From Actinoplanes sp. NBC_00393 (GTDB lineage Bacteria > Actinomycetota > Actinomycetes > Mycobacteriales > Micromonosporaceae): a DNA stretch of 64,000 nt. This document shows, piece after piece, positions 8,187 to 18,700 of this stretch. Position 1 is the stretch's first letter. Every line of letters begins with the position of its first letter. A model generated the notes under the pieces. The model ran no database searches. It was given only the letters and a program-made list of their open reading frames with translations, and was not told the DNA's origin. The stretch is from NCBI RefSeq assembly GCF_036053395.1, contig NZ_CP107942.1, forward strand, positions 4,554,501-4,618,500. The letters run 5' to 3'. The position numbers and the translations under genes were made by a program.

Positions 8187-8779
8187 TCAGATCTTGCCGG
8201 TGCCTGCGCCGGCTGTGACGGTGGCCTTGACGGTGTTGTTGGCCTGGGGCGTGTAGGAGTACGGGATCGCGGCGACGCTGGCGCCGTTGCGGACCTGCTC
8301 CGTGCCCGAGTTGACCTTGTAGTTGTTGAGGACCTTGATGTTGCCGGGGTCGGAGTCGCCGGTCTGGGTGACCGTGGGGTTGGCGACGTTCTCGAAGTAG
8401 TTGCGTTCGACGTAGACGCCGGCGTTCATGGTCGAGGCCACGCCGTAGGAGCCGATGTTCGAGTAGTAGTTGTTCAATACGTGGACCGGGTTGCCGAAGC
8501 GGACACGCGGGTGGCGCTGGCCGGTGCCCTCGAACCAGTTGTGCACGTAGGTGACGCGCAGTTTGCCCAGGTCCTGCGAGGCGTTGCCGTCGTCGTGACC
8601 GAGCAGCATGGACTTGTCGTGGTTGTGCAGGCGGTTCCAGGAGACCGTGATGTAGTCGGAGCCGCGCTTGATGTCGATCAGTCCGTCATAACCGCTGGCC
8701 GGCGGCGACCAGGCCGCCGGCCAGCAGGACGCTCGCCGCGAGCGCGGCGACGGTCCTGGGGCGTGCTGTTCGGAGCATG
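8187..8779 (-). pseudogene. Secreted pectate lyase (PL1 type), internally deleted
   Basis: The 5' end is intact: GGAGG, then ATG at 8779 and a signal peptide (LRTARPRTVAALAASVLLAG). That frame stops after ~31 codons. A different frame then carries the C-terminal half of a polysaccharide lyase family 1 enzyme: YDGLIDIKRGSDYITVSWN, HNHDKSMLLGHDD, YVHNWFEGTGQRHPRVR, ending GAGTGKI. The Arg-containing RHPRVRFG segment is the conserved catalytic region of the family. The central ~150-200 residues are missing, and the join is out of frame, so no full enzyme can be made. The join lies at a perfect 12-bp hairpin (8695-8724). Upstream remains a LacI-type operator-like palindrome, so the promoter may still be regulated. 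Confidence 0.88.
8695..8724. repeat. Perfect inverted repeat at the pectate lyase deletion junction
   Basis: CTGGCCGGCGGC at 8695-8706 and its exact complement at 8713-8724 with a 6-base loop. The signal peptide frame runs into it and the lyase C-terminal frame leaves it, so it marks the deletion join. Such GC-rich hairpins favour replication slippage or end joining. Confidence 0.75.
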
Positions 8780-8858
8780 GGGATTCCTCCGTTGGGGACG
8801 GTGGAAGTGGGGGACGGCGCTTGCAGGCGCGGGGATCGCCTGATGGCCTTGTAGTGCG

Positions 8859-8872
8859 GGTAAGCGCTTTCC
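8859..8872. promoter_or_regulatory. LacI-family operator-like palindrome
   Basis: GGTAAGCGCTTTCC has 12 of 14 symmetric positions around AAGCGCTT, about 80 bases upstream of the pectate lyase start. LacI-family repressors of plant polysaccharide genes bind sites of this kind. The regulator is not in the window. Confidence 0.5.
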
Positions 8873-8939
8873 TCCGCTCTTATTGAGGGACGCTAGGCCT
8901 TCCATAGACCACTGTCAATCGCCCGGGGTTTGCGCCTTC

Positions 8940-8951
8940 TGAACCGGTTCA
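8940..8951. promoter_or_regulatory. Perfect palindrome upstream of the MoxR-VWA operon
   Basis: TGAACCGGTTCA, a perfect 12-bp palindrome about 100 bases before the first gene of the 12-kb operon. It sits in the only long non-coding stretch (8780-9052) that could hold the operon promoter. Operator role is inferred from position and symmetry only. Confidence 0.4.
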
Positions 8952-9052
8952 CTGCTCGGGCGGTGATCATTTCGGCACGGCTGGGCCGGGCCGCCGAAAA
9001 ATGTCGGTCCCGGCTGGCACAATCCGCGGCACGCTTCGGTGAGGGGATGTCG

Positions 9053-9919
9053 ATGGGCTGGGTGGCGGCAGGGGCCGACTATGAGGTGAGCGTCGACCGG
9101 GGGAAGGTCGTCGCGCGGACCGCGCAGGGCAAGCCACTCAAGAGCCTGCCCAAGGCGCTCAAGGAGCACGAGGCGGTGCTCGGCCTGCGGCAGCTCGTCG
9201 AGTGGCTGCGCCGGCACGAGACCACCTGCCGGGCCGAGGTGGAGCGGTGGATGACCCGCTCGCTGCCGGTGCCGGCCGCGGTGATCGCCCAGGTCTGGGC
9301 CGACGAGACGTGGCGGGCGCTGCTGCGCGACGCGGTGGTCGTGCCGGTGAGCGCCGCCGGCGAGTGGGACGTGACCGCGGCCGGCCTGCTGCGCGACGCC
9401 GACCAGGCCAAGGGGCTGGGCGTCGTCGATCTGGACGGTGAGTCGGCCCGGATCACCGCCGACCGGGTCGCCGTCCCGCATCCGGTGCTGCTGCCCGATC
9501 TGGACGATCTGCGGGAGTTCGCCGCCGACCTCGGGGCGGAGCAGGGCCTGGTGCAGCTGTTCCGGGAGGTGTGGCGCAAGCCGGCCGGCGACGCGGAGCA
9601 GCGGGCTGAGCTGCAGCGTTATGCCGGGGCCCGGTTCAAGGAGCTGCGGCACGTGCAGACGCGGGCCACCTCGGCCGGCTACCGGGTGCAGGGCGGCACC
9701 GCGGTCTGCCGGGTGTGGGAGGGCGGGCGCACGGTCGTGGCGTCGGTGTGGATCGGCGACGGCGACCCGTCCTACGAGACGGAGACGTATGAGTTGACCT
9801 TCACCGACGCCGGCGGGCAGGCGATCGCCACCGGCGACGTGCCGCCGGTGGCCTGGTCCGAGGGGATGCGCATGGCTGCCACGCTGCACGCCGGCCGGGT
9901 TGTGGAGGACGAGGCATGA
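9053..9919 (+). CDS. DUF4132-like protein (stand-alone C-terminal domain of YehI type)
   Basis: 288 residues. GAGGGG at 9041-9046 lies 6 bases before the ATG at 9053, preferred over the ATG at 9047. The protein begins with KPLKSLPKALKEHEAV and a coiled helix, then ERWM..., then a mixed domain with QLFREVWRKP and RYAGARFKELRHVQ, which match the order of motifs in DUF4132, the C-terminal domain of E. coli YehI. Here the domain stands alone instead of ending a ~1200-residue protein. It overlaps the next gene by ATGA (9916-9919), the first of four such couplings in this operon. Molecular function is unknown; family members accompany MoxR/VWA/SWIM proteins. Confidence 0.75.
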   Translation: MGWVAAGADYEVSVDRGKVVARTAQGKPLKSLPKALKEHEAVLGLRQLVEWLRRHETTCRAEVERWMTRSLPVPAAVIAQVWADETWRALLRDAVVVPVSAAGEWDVTAAGLLRDADQAKGLGVVDLDGESARITADRVAVPHPVLLPDLDDLREFAADLGAEQGLVQLFREVWRKPAGDAEQRAELQRYAGARFKELRHVQTRATSAGYRVQGGTAVCRVWEGGRTVVASVWIGDGDPSYETETYELTFTDAGGQAIATGDVPPVAWSEGMRMAATLHAGRVVEDEA

Positions 9920-12900
9920 GCGAGCCGCTGCTGGACGCCGGGGCGATCCTGCCCGGCACGTCACGGGCCACCGGGGTCGACGCGGTCACCGCCCGGGCCT
10001 ATGCGCATCCCACGCTGGACGGGCGCACGATCGTGCGGCTGGTCGGCGCCACGATCGGCCCGGCCGAGGACCTGACCATGGAGTTCCTCGGGTTCGAGCC
10101 GGCCGGCCCGCCGGTCACGGTCGGCCACGCCCGCCGGCAGGCCCTCGGCTTCCCGGCCTGGGCGCTGGTGCACGACCCGGTCAACGGCAAGCACGCGCTC
10201 GCCCTGGTCAAGGAGATGGAGAAACTCGCGCGGGTCGCCCGCAGCAAGCCGGGCAACGCCAAGGACGGCTATGAGGCGCTGGCCCGCCGGCTCGGGGCGG
10301 CCGCGCCGGCGTTCCTGCCGACGTTCTGGGAGCAGGCCGGGCGCGCCTTCCTGACCGCCGACAACCAGCGGATGGCCGGGACCTGTTTCACCGAGGCCCG
10401 CCGCGCCGAGCAGGTGCACGGCCTGACCGTCGACGAGGACCGGGTGCGCGACGTGCACCTGGAGTTCGCGTTCGCCGGGGCGCTGACCGCGGCGATGCTC
10501 ACCGAGTATGCCCGTGGGGTGGTCGACCGGCGGCCCGCCGCAGAGGCGTTTGAGCTGGTCCGGACCCTCGCCCTGCGCCGGGTGGCCGGCGGGCTGCCGC
10601 CGCACGCGTCGATGGCGGCCGACCTGACCCGCCTGGCCAAAGCCGCCGGGCTCGACGTCGAGCAGCAGGCCGACGAGGTCGCCGGGCAACTGCTGGCCTA
10701 TCCCGCGATGGCCCGGGCCACCCCGTCGGTGTGGAAGTCGTATCGGCGCAGCCTGGTCCGGCTCGGCAAACGCGACGCGGCGGTGCGCGCCCGCCTGCTG
10801 GCGATCGTGCCGGAGCCGCCGGGCTACGACGCCGACATGACCGCCCAGTGGATCGGGATCCTGGAGGACTCGGGCGCGGCCGCCGACCTGGTCGCCGGCG
10901 GGCCGGGCAGCGTCTCGGCGAGCCGCTGGCTGGAGCGGATCCTCGCCGTCCGGCGCGGCAAGCGACGCGACGAGCGGCTGTTGTCGCTGGTCGAGCGGCT
11001 GCTGCCCCGGCTGGCCGCCGAGGACGGTGTGCAGTTCGCGACCGGGTATTGGGATGTCGAGCTCGACGTGCTCGACCTGTGCCTGGCCGCCGGGGTCCGC
11101 GCCGAGATCGGTTCGCAGCGCCTCAACAACGGGTTCGAGCTCAACAACTGGGTGACCGACGAGGGCCCGGGGCGCCGGGATCTGGCCGCGATCGCCGCTG
11201 ATCCGGTCCTGCGGCCGGTGCTGGCCCTCAGCATCCGCACGGCGCTGGTGCGGCTGCGTTCCGGGGAGGCGCTGACCAGCCCGGCCCTGCCCGATCAGAC
11301 GCTGGCGCAGGCGTTCGGCGCGGCCGGGGTGCGCGACGTCCTCGTCGAGATGCTGCTGGAGCAGTCGGCGCGGGCCGGGGACGGCACGGTCACCAGCCTC
11401 GACCACGACCTGACCGGCCTGGCCCCGCTCTGGTCGGCGGCCGGGATGGCGCTCGCTCCCGACGGATTCCGGCAGCTGCCGGCGATCGACGTGCCGGCGG
11501 TGCTGGCCCGGACACTGCGGGCCGGTCTGCCGGCCGAGCTGAGCTGGGCGGCGTACGAGGTGGCGGCGAAACAGACGAAGACGATCCGGCTCGGCGAGTC
11601 CTGGCCCGAGCTGGTCGTGCACGACCTTCAGACCGCGCACGTGCTCGCCCCGGACGGGACGGTCACCGAGCACGTCTTCCGCTACCCGCCGGCCGGGCAC
11701 CGGCACGCGCCCAGCCACTACTCGCAGCCCGTCTGCCTCTACACCGACGGCGATCTGATGGTCGCGTGGACCAGCGACAACGGTCCGGTCGGCTACTGGT
11801 CGTCCCGGCCTGCCGAGCTGGTGGACGGGGAGTGGCGCACCGGGCGTGCCGGGTGGGGTGTGCCGATGCACCCGCTGCCCGTCCCCGGCGGCGACCTCAC
11901 CACCGGGTCCCGGCCGGTGCACGCCGGCGACGTCCAGGGGCCGGGCACGCTGTACCCGGTGGCCAGTGACGGGGTGACGTTCTGGCGGTGCGAGCACGGC
12001 CAGGACCAGTCCGGCGAGTGGGGGTGGCGCTGGCGGGAGTTCGACCCGCGGACCGGGGAGGCCGGGCGGTTCAGCACGCCGGCGTTCTTCGCGGTCGACA
12101 GGGTCGTGGCCGAGGCCTGTCTGCTGCGGCCGGCGCCGGCCTCCTTCGCCGGGTCGCCGATGGGCTGGCGGGACGGCATGGTCGGGTGGCGTACGACGCG
12201 GACGCCGGACGGCGCCCAGGTCGGGGAAGGGATCGACGGGCGCCGGGTGACGTTGCCGGCGCGTCAGGTCCAACGGATTCACGGCTTCCTCGGCCGGGCC
12301 GAACGCCTGGTCGGCGCCATCACGCTGCCCGGGGCGACGGCACCCCTGCCGGTGACCGTGGCGGGCGGCTACTCGCATCGCGACCAGGTCCAGGTGTGGA
12401 CCGCCGACGGCCGGCACGTGCTCGCCGAGTTCGCCGAGACCACCAGCACCCTGCCGCCGATGGCCTGGTGGCACGCTCTGCGTACCCGTGATGAGGCCGG
12501 TTCGGCCGCGCTGCGGGCCATCGACGAGCAGACCGCGGCTGCGCTGCTCGCCGTCGACGACGCCGTGACCGGGACCGTCAAGGTCAAGGAGGCGGTCACC
12601 GCGAACATCGAGGCCCACCTGCCGCAGGTCACCGACGGCACGTTGCGCTCCCGGATCGCCGAGGTGGTGGCCCGAGCGGTCCGGCTGCGCCGGCGCATCG
12701 CCGAGGTCCCCCAGCACCTGGACGCCGAGGCCACCGCGGCGCCGACGACCGTGTCGACCATCTCCGACGAGGCGCTGCAGCAGGCCTGGGGCGGGCTGTG
12801 CGACTCGACGCGCACCTACTACAGCGGTCCCTCCGCCCGGCAGTTCCACATCGTCGGGCAGGTCACCGGCGTCGCCGCACTGCTCGCCGGCACGCCCTCC

Positions 12901-14637
12901 GACCAGGTCACCCTCCCGGCCTCCGGCGGCAACTGGACGGCGCTGCTCAGTGGGCTCGGCGCGGTGGCTCTGCGAGCCGCGTCACCGATCACCGCCGAGG
13001 CCGACCGGGAGACGCTGGCGTCCTTCCTCACCACGATCGCCGGGACGCCGCTGGCCGACTCCCGGCTGCGGCTGCTGGAGATCACGCAGCAGCGGATGAC
13101 CGTCAACGAGATGGAGTTACAGCGGATCGGCGAGCAGATCACCGTGCTGTTCCCGCCGTCGCGGCGGCACTACGCGGTCGGCACGCAGCAGTCGTGGCAG
13201 CGCAGCGCGATCCAGTTCGCGGCGGACGGCGCCTTCACCGCGCCGGCCGAGTCGGTGGTGCGCGAGGAGGCGTACCCCAGCGGCCGGCAGAACGGCGAAC
13301 GTCTGCGGGCCTTCACCGCCCTGTTGCGCGAGCGCGGGCCGGCGCCGTGGCGACCGGAAGCGGCCGAGGCGCTGGCCGCCGCCACCGGCATGACCCGGGC
13401 CGAGGCGATCCTGCTGCTCGCCGGTCTGCCGGGGATCGGCTCCTGGGAGGCCAACTTCCTGAACCACGAGCAGCGTACGGTGCTCGGGCTCAGCGCCACC
13501 CACGCCAAGGTCGCGAAATCCGCGCTGCAGAGCCTGACCGTGCTGCAGCGGGTCGCGCTGCTGGACGCGGCGATGCCCGCCGACCCGGCCGCCCTGTGGG
13601 AGCACGGGCCGGACGTCGCGGCGGCCGGCGAGGCCTGGAACCGGCTGCGGGGCCGGCGGGTGGCCGTGCCGGAAGAGCTCGTCGCCGCCCTCGACCGGGT
13701 CGTCGACAGCGACCGCGCCGCCGACATCCTGCAGGTCATCGCGGCGCCGCAACCCGGCGACTGGCTCAGCACCGACGGGCGCAGCAGCACCCAGGGCTAC
13801 TACCACCCGCTCACCGAGGCGGCCTCCGGCACCCCGTTCGACCAGCGGCGGCTGTCCGCGGTGGCGGCCGCCCTGCCCTGGCTCGGCTACCACCTGGCCT
13901 GGGACGACCCGCTGCGCTCCGTCCTGCCCGAGGCGCTGCGGCTGGTCCGGGAGCGGCTGCGCAACCCCGACCTGCTCGTCGGCCACGCGATGCACCCGCT
14001 GAAGAACCCGCCCGAGGTGGGGCCCGCGCTGGTCGACGGCAACAACTACAACGACTACCTGGTCTTCCACATCGCGCCGGCCAAGCTGTCCGGCACCGAC
14101 GACCCGGCGCTCGGCTACATCGACGACGACACCCGGACCGCGCTGCGGACCCTGCTGTCCGACTGGATCGACGAGGTGGTGGCCACCCCGGCCGGCGCGA
14201 CCGGCGAACCCCGCGATCCCCGGGTCAGCGCGCCGCACCTGGTCGGCGAGGTGCGGGAGCGGTTCGGCCTGGACACCGACGCGGCGGCGTACTACCTGCA
14301 GCTGCTCGCCCTGCCCGACCCGACCGACAAGGCCGTGCAGACCTGGAACGGCTGGAAGCCACCCCAGCTGCGCAGGGCACGCGAAGCCCTGGTCGCCGCC
14401 GAACTGGTGGTGACGGCAAAACGGGAACGCGCCGGCCGCCCGGTCTTCCTGCCCGGCGGCTGGCTGCCGGCCCGCGCGCCGGTGCTGCCCGTCGAAGCCT
14501 GGAAACAGGAGCTCTACCGGCACACCGGCAAACAGCGGGTGGTCACCCGCTCGCTGCCGCAACTGTTCGCCGCGGCCTGGGCCCGGGTCACCGCCGGTGA
14601 TCTGCCCCGCTACCGCGACCTCGAGGAGAAGCCGTGA
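9916..14637 (+). CDS. Giant hypothetical protein of the MoxR-VWA operon (1573 aa)
   Basis: 1573 residues, no signal peptide or membrane helix seen. The N-terminal third is helical with repeat-like features (FLTADNQRMAGTCFTEARRAE, VWKSYRRSLVRLGKRD), the middle third (around residues 570-850) is beta-rich and Trp/Tyr-rich, reminiscent of a propeller or lectin-like module (YSQPVCLYTDGDLMVAWTS, YWSSRPAEL), and the C-terminal third is again helical (AEAILLLAGLPGIGSWEANF, GNNYNDYLVFH). I do not recognise a catalytic motif. Its place between a DUF4132-like gene and a MoxR ATPase suggests that the two together do the work of the single large YehI protein, or that it is a scaffold or substrate of the AAA+ machine. 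It is coupled to both neighbours by ATGA/GTGA overlaps. Confidence 0.85.
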   Translation: MSEPLLDAGAILPGTSRATGVDAVTARAYAHPTLDGRTIVRLVGATIGPAEDLTMEFLGFEPAGPPVTVGHARRQALGFPAWALVHDPVNGKHALALVKEMEKLARVARSKPGNAKDGYEALARRLGAAAPAFLPTFWEQAGRAFLTADNQRMAGTCFTEARRAEQVHGLTVDEDRVRDVHLEFAFAGALTAAMLTEYARGVVDRRPAAEAFELVRTLALRRVAGGLPPHASMAADLTRLAKAAGLDVEQQADEVAGQLLAYPAMARATPSVWKSYRRSLVRLGKRDAAVRARLLAIVPEPPGYDADMTAQWIGILEDSGAAADLVAGGPGSVSASRWLERILAVRRGKRRDERLLSLVERLLPRLAAEDGVQFATGYWDVELDVLDLCLAAGVRAEIGSQRLNNGFELNNWVTDEGPGRRDLAAIAADPVLRPVLALSIRTALVRLRSGEALTSPALPDQTLAQAFGAAGVRDVLVEMLLEQSARAGDGTVTSLDHDLTGLAPLWSAAGMALAPDGFRQLPAIDVPAVLARTLRAGLPAELSWAAYEVAAKQTKTIRLGESWPELVVHDLQTAHVLAPDGTVTEHVFRYPPAGHRHAPSHYSQPVCLYTDGDLMVAWTSDNGPVGYWSSRPAELVDGEWRTGRAGWGVPMHPLPVPGGDLTTGSRPVHAGDVQGPGTLYPVASDGVTFWRCEHGQDQSGEWGWRWREFDPRTGEAGRFSTPAFFAVDRVVAEACLLRPAPASFAGSPMGWRDGMVGWRTTRTPDGAQVGEGIDGRRVTLPARQVQRIHGFLGRAERLVGAITLPGATAPLPVTVAGGYSHRDQVQVWTADGRHVLAEFAETTSTLPPMAWWHALRTRDEAGSAALRAIDEQTAAALLAVDDAVTGTVKVKEAVTANIEAHLPQVTDGTLRSRIAEVVARAVRLRRRIAEVPQHLDAEATAAPTTVSTISDEALQQAWGGLCDSTRTYYSGPSARQFHIVGQVTGVAALLAGTPSDQVTLPASGGNWTALLSGLGAVALRAASPITAEADRETLASFLTTIAGTPLADSRLRLLEITQQRMTVNEMELQRIGEQITVLFPPSRRHYAVGTQQSWQRSAIQFAADGAFTAPAESVVREEAYPSGRQNGERLRAFTALLRERGPAPWRPEAAEALAAATGMTRAEAILLLAGLPGIGSWEANFLNHEQRTVLGLSATHAKVAKSALQSLTVLQRVALLDAAMPADPAALWEHGPDVAAAGEAWNRLRGRRVAVPEELVAALDRVVDSDRAADILQVIAAPQPGDWLSTDGRSSTQGYYHPLTEAASGTPFDQRRLSAVAAALPWLGYHLAWDDPLRSVLPEALRLVRERLRNPDLLVGHAMHPLKNPPEVGPALVDGNNYNDYLVFHIAPAKLSGTDDPALGYIDDDTRTALRTLLSDWIDEVVATPAGATGEPRDPRVSAPHLVGEVRERFGLDTDAAAYYLQLLALPDPTDKAVQTWNGWKPPQLRRAREALVAAELVVTAKRERAGRPVFLPGGWLPARAPVLPVEAWKQELYRHTGKQRVVTRSLPQLFAAAWARVTAGDLPRYRDLEEKP

Positions 14638-15743
14638 CCGCCGCCCGCCAGATCGACCCGCCGGAACACCGGTATGCCGAGGAGCTGGAGTTCCTCGCCG
14701 CAGCGGATACCGGCCCGCGCCCGCCGGGCTGGCGTCTGACACCGCGTGCGGTGGTCACGTTCGTCGCCGGTTCCGCCGGGGCACCGGTCAACGGCCGGGT
14801 CATCGAGCCCAAGTTCGTCGGCGAGCGCGCCCTGGTCGAGCGGTGCGTCGTCACCCTCGCCGGGGAACGCGGGCTGCTGCTGGTCGGCGAGCCGGGCACG
14901 GCGAAGTCGATGCTGTCCGAGCTGTTCGCCGCGGCGATCTGCGGGACCAGCGCGCTCGCCGTGCAGGGCACCGCCGGCACCAGCGAGGACCAGCTGCGGT
15001 ACGGGTGGAACTACGCGCTCCTGCTCGCCAAGGGGCCGACCCCGGAATCGCTGGTGCCGTCGCCGATCCTGACCGCGATGACCAGCGGGGCGGTCGCTCG
15101 GGTCGAGGAGATCACCCGCTGCCTGCCCGAGGTCCAGGACGCCCTCGTCTCGATCATGTCGGAGCGGCGGATCAGCGTGCCGGAGCTCGCCGGGACCGAA
15201 GGGGCGGTCAGCCATGCGGTGCCGGGGTTCTGCCTGATCGCGACGGCGAACCTGCGCGACCGTGGGGTGTCGGAGATGAGCGCGGCCCTGAAACGGCGGT
15301 TCAACTTCGAGGTGGTGCCGCCGATCGCGGACTTCGATGCGGAGGTCGCGCTGGTCACCCGGCAGGCGAAGGCTTCGGTGGAACGCGGTGGGGCTTCGTT
15401 CGCGGTGGATGAGGCGGTGCTGGAGACGCTGGTGACGGCGTTCCGGGATCTGCGTACCGGGTTGAGCGCCGAGGGGTGGGAGGTGGAGCGGCCGTCGTCG
15501 GTGATGAGCACGGCTGAGGCGGTGGCGGTGGCGGCTTCGATCGGGCTGTCGGCGGCGTATCTGCCGGGGCCGGATCCGCTGTCGCTGCTGCCGGGGCACC
15601 TGCTCGGGGTGGTGCGCAAGGACGATCCGGCTGATGCGGGGCGGCTGCTGGCGTACTGGGACGGGGCTCTGCGGCGGCGTGCCGAGACGGGGGCGCGGAT
15701 GTGGCGGCAACTGTGGGAGCACCGGGACGTGCTGCGTGACTGA
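14634..15743 (+). CDS. MoxR-type AAA+ ATPase (YehL-like)
   Basis: 369 residues from a GTG overlapping the upstream stop. AAA+ motifs are in order: Walker A GEPGTAKS, a Walker B region reading ARVEEITRCLPEVQDAL, sensor 1 in FCLIATANLRDRG, and arginine finger region ALKRRFNFEVV. MoxR ATPases act as chaperone-like remodellers that work with VWA-domain partners through the VWA metal site. The VWA partner is encoded immediately downstream, overlapping by 8 bases. Among MoxR subfamilies the context (DUF4132, DUF5682, VWA, SWIM) fits the YehL group. The Walker B Asp-Glu pair appears as VEE, which is common in MoxR proteins (EE/DE variation) and need not impair hydrolysis. Confidence 0.92.
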   Translation: MTAARQIDPPEHRYAEELEFLAAADTGPRPPGWRLTPRAVVTFVAGSAGAPVNGRVIEPKFVGERALVERCVVTLAGERGLLLVGEPGTAKSMLSELFAAAICGTSALAVQGTAGTSEDQLRYGWNYALLLAKGPTPESLVPSPILTAMTSGAVARVEEITRCLPEVQDALVSIMSERRISVPELAGTEGAVSHAVPGFCLIATANLRDRGVSEMSAALKRRFNFEVVPPIADFDAEVALVTRQAKASVERGGASFAVDEAVLETLVTAFRDLRTGLSAEGWEVERPSSVMSTAEAVAVAASIGLSAAYLPGPDPLSLLPGHLLGVVRKDDPADAGRLLAYWDGALRRRAETGARMWRQLWEHRDVLRD

Positions 15744-18700
15744 TCCGCGGGAGGTGGTGGAGCGGCTCGCCGGGGACGAGCGGGTGCAGTTGATCGGCGT
15801 ACGGCATCATTCGCCGGTCCTCGCCGCCGCCGTGCCCGCGCTGCTCGACGCCTTCGCGCCGCAGACTCTGCTGGTCGAGCTGCCCGCGGAGATGCAGCCG
15901 TGGGTGCGCTGGCTGGCCGACCCCGGAACGGTCGCGCCGGTCGCCCTCGCGGCCGCCGGCCTCGCCTTCTACCCGTTCGCGGACTTCAGCCCGGAACTCG
16001 CCGCGCTGCGCTGGGCCCGCCGCAACGACGTCCCGGTCGTCTGCTGCGATCTGCCGTTGTCCTCGCCCTCCCGCGCGCCGGAACCGTCGGTCTCCCCGTC
16101 GTCCGGGCCGTCGCTGTGGGCGGCCGTGCACCGCACGGTGACCGGGCGCGCCGGTGACGACCTGTGGGACCGGTGGGTCGAGGCGGCCGCTCCCGGCAGC
16201 CCGCCGGAAGCGGTCCGGCGGGCCGCGCTCGCCGCCGGGTGGGCGCTGCGCCAGGACGGCGCCGATCCCGTCGATCTCCAGCGCGAGGCCTGCATGCGCG
16301 GGCACCTTTGCCGGACGAGCGGACGCGTCAGCGTCGTGGTCGGGGCCTTCCACGCGCCGGTGCTGCTGGACGGGCCGGTGATCGACGGCGTGATCGAGGA
16401 ACCGGCGCCGGTGATCTCCCTGGTGCCGTACACGTTCGACCTGCTCGACGCGCGCTCCGGCTACCCCGCGGGGATCCGGGATCCGCGCTGGCAGCAGGCC
16501 GTCCTCGACTGCGGGGCCGACCCGGAACGCATCCGGCTGGCCAGCCACGCGTTCGCCGTCGAGGTCACCCGGGAGCTGCGGGCACAGGGCCGGCCGGCCG
16601 GGCCCGGCGAGGCTGCCGAAGTGGCACGGCTGGCGGGGGATCTGGCGACTTTGCGTACGCTGCCCGCACCCGGCCGCGGTGAACTCGTCGAGGCGTTGCA
16701 GACCGTCCTCGCCCAGGGAGCGCCCGTCGGCGTGGGCCGTGCAGTCGCCCAAGCGATGGAGACGGTGCTGGTCGGGCGGCAGCGCGGACGGCTCGCCGCC
16801 GGAGTGCCGCGGACCGGGCTGCTCCCGGCGGTCGAGGAGGAACTGGCCGGGTTGAAGCTGCCGGGGCCGGGACGGCCCGCCCAGCGGATCCGGCTCGACC
16901 CGCTGCGGTCCCCCACTGATCGCGCCCGGGATCTGACCATCCGGCGGCTCGCCGCGTGCGGGGCGCCCTACGGCAGTGCGGGTACGGCCGGGCCCGTACC
17001 CGGCGGTGAAGCGCTCACCACCGCGTGGCGGGTGGAGTGGACGCCGGGCACCGATGCCGCGCTCGCGGTGGCCGGGCTGCACGGGGTCACTCTGGCGCAG
17101 GCTGCGGAGGGGCTGCTCGCGGTACGCCGGCGGCGGCAGGTGGCGGCCGGTGGGCCCACCGCGGAGCAGGCGCTGGAAGGTCTCGAGGAGGCGGCGGCCT
17201 GCGGATTGCCGGAGCTTGCCGCGCTGCGGCTGGGCGATCTGCGGCGGGTTGCCGGCACGGTCGAGCAGATCGTGGCCGGCCTGCGTCTGCTCAGCCGGAT
17301 CTCGCGGGGGCACGTGACCGGCCTGCCGGACGGGCTCGACGGCATCGAGGACGTCCGCGACGAGCTGCACGGGGCAGCGGTGGCGGCGGTTCCCGGACTG
17401 GCCGGGTCGAACCGGGTCTCGGACGCCCGGGCGCTGCACGATCTCGTGCAGGCGGCGGATGAGGCCGGGCGGCTGATGCGGTTGGATCATGCGGTCCGGG
17501 GGCTGGCACGGGACGGGTCGCCTCTGATGAGCGGGGCTGCGGCTGCAGTCGGCACCCTACTCGGCCACTCCGCGCCGGACGAGTTCGGGCGGCGGCTGGC
17601 GTCCTGGGCGGATCTGCCGGCGGCCGAGGCCACGGATCGGCTGCGCGGGGCGCTGAGCGTGGCCGGAGGGCTGCTCCAGGCGGGTGGGGAGATCTTGACG
17701 CCGCTGCTGGACAGCGTCGACGAGATGCCGGACGAGGACTTCGTGCGCCGGTTACCTGCGCTGCGCGGGGGCTTCGATGCGATGAGCCCGGCGGACCGGG
17801 ATCGCCTCCTACGAACGGTGAGCGACCGGCACGGCGCGGTCTCCCCGCAGTTGCCCGCCGATCCGGCCACGGTGATGTCGTGGCTGGCCGCCGACCGGGC
17901 GGGCCTGGCCGCGGTCCGAGCCCTCGGGTTGCCCTCGCCCGCGCCCGCGACCGTGCCGGGCGACAGCTCGCCGCCTTCCGACCCGGTGGGCAACCTCGTC
18001 CCCGTCGCGGCCGGCCTCCCGCCCGCCGGCGGCGGACCACACAGCCTTCCCGCACCGCAGGAGCCGTCCGTGCCGGACGTCCCCGCGAGGTCGCCCGACG
18101 CCGTGCAGCCGGGTGGTTCCTTCCAGCGGACGGATGGTGGTGAAGCCGGAGGCCTTCGGCCTGGCTTGGAGCAGGCTGGGATCTCGCCGGCACAGCGTTG
18201 GCGGCTGCTGCTGGGCCGGGAGAGCGACCAGCTGCCCGCCGAGCAGCGGCGGCTCGCCACCGCGCTCGACGAGCTCTACGGCATCGGCCAGGGCGAAGGG
18301 GCGTACACCGTGGACGGCGCCGGCCGGGAGCCGGCCTACCCGCAGGCCCGGGAGTGGCTGGCCGACCTGGAAGCGCTCTTCGGCAACGACGTCCGCGACG
18401 AGGTCCTGGCCCGGGCCGCCGAGCGCGGCCGGCTCGATGCGGTCCTCGCCGCCGACCCGCAACGGGTACGTCCGTCAGTCGACCTGCTCCACGCGGTACT
18501 TTCCCTGGCCGGCGGCCTGCCCGAAGCCCGTCTGGCCCGGCTGCGGCCGCTCGTCGCCCGGCTCACCGCCGAGCTCACCGCACAACTGGCCCGCCGCATC
18601 CGCCCCGCGCTCACCGGCCTCGGCACACCCCGGTCGACACGCCGGCCCACCGGACGGCTCGACCTGGCCGCCACCGTACGGCGCAACCTGCACACCGTGC

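Noticed and set aside
9961..12849. Very long open frame antisense to the 1573-aa gene
   Set aside because: High-GC coding DNA leaves antisense frames open; the translation is Pro/Arg/Gly-rich with no domain, and the sense strand has consistent codon use and couplings.
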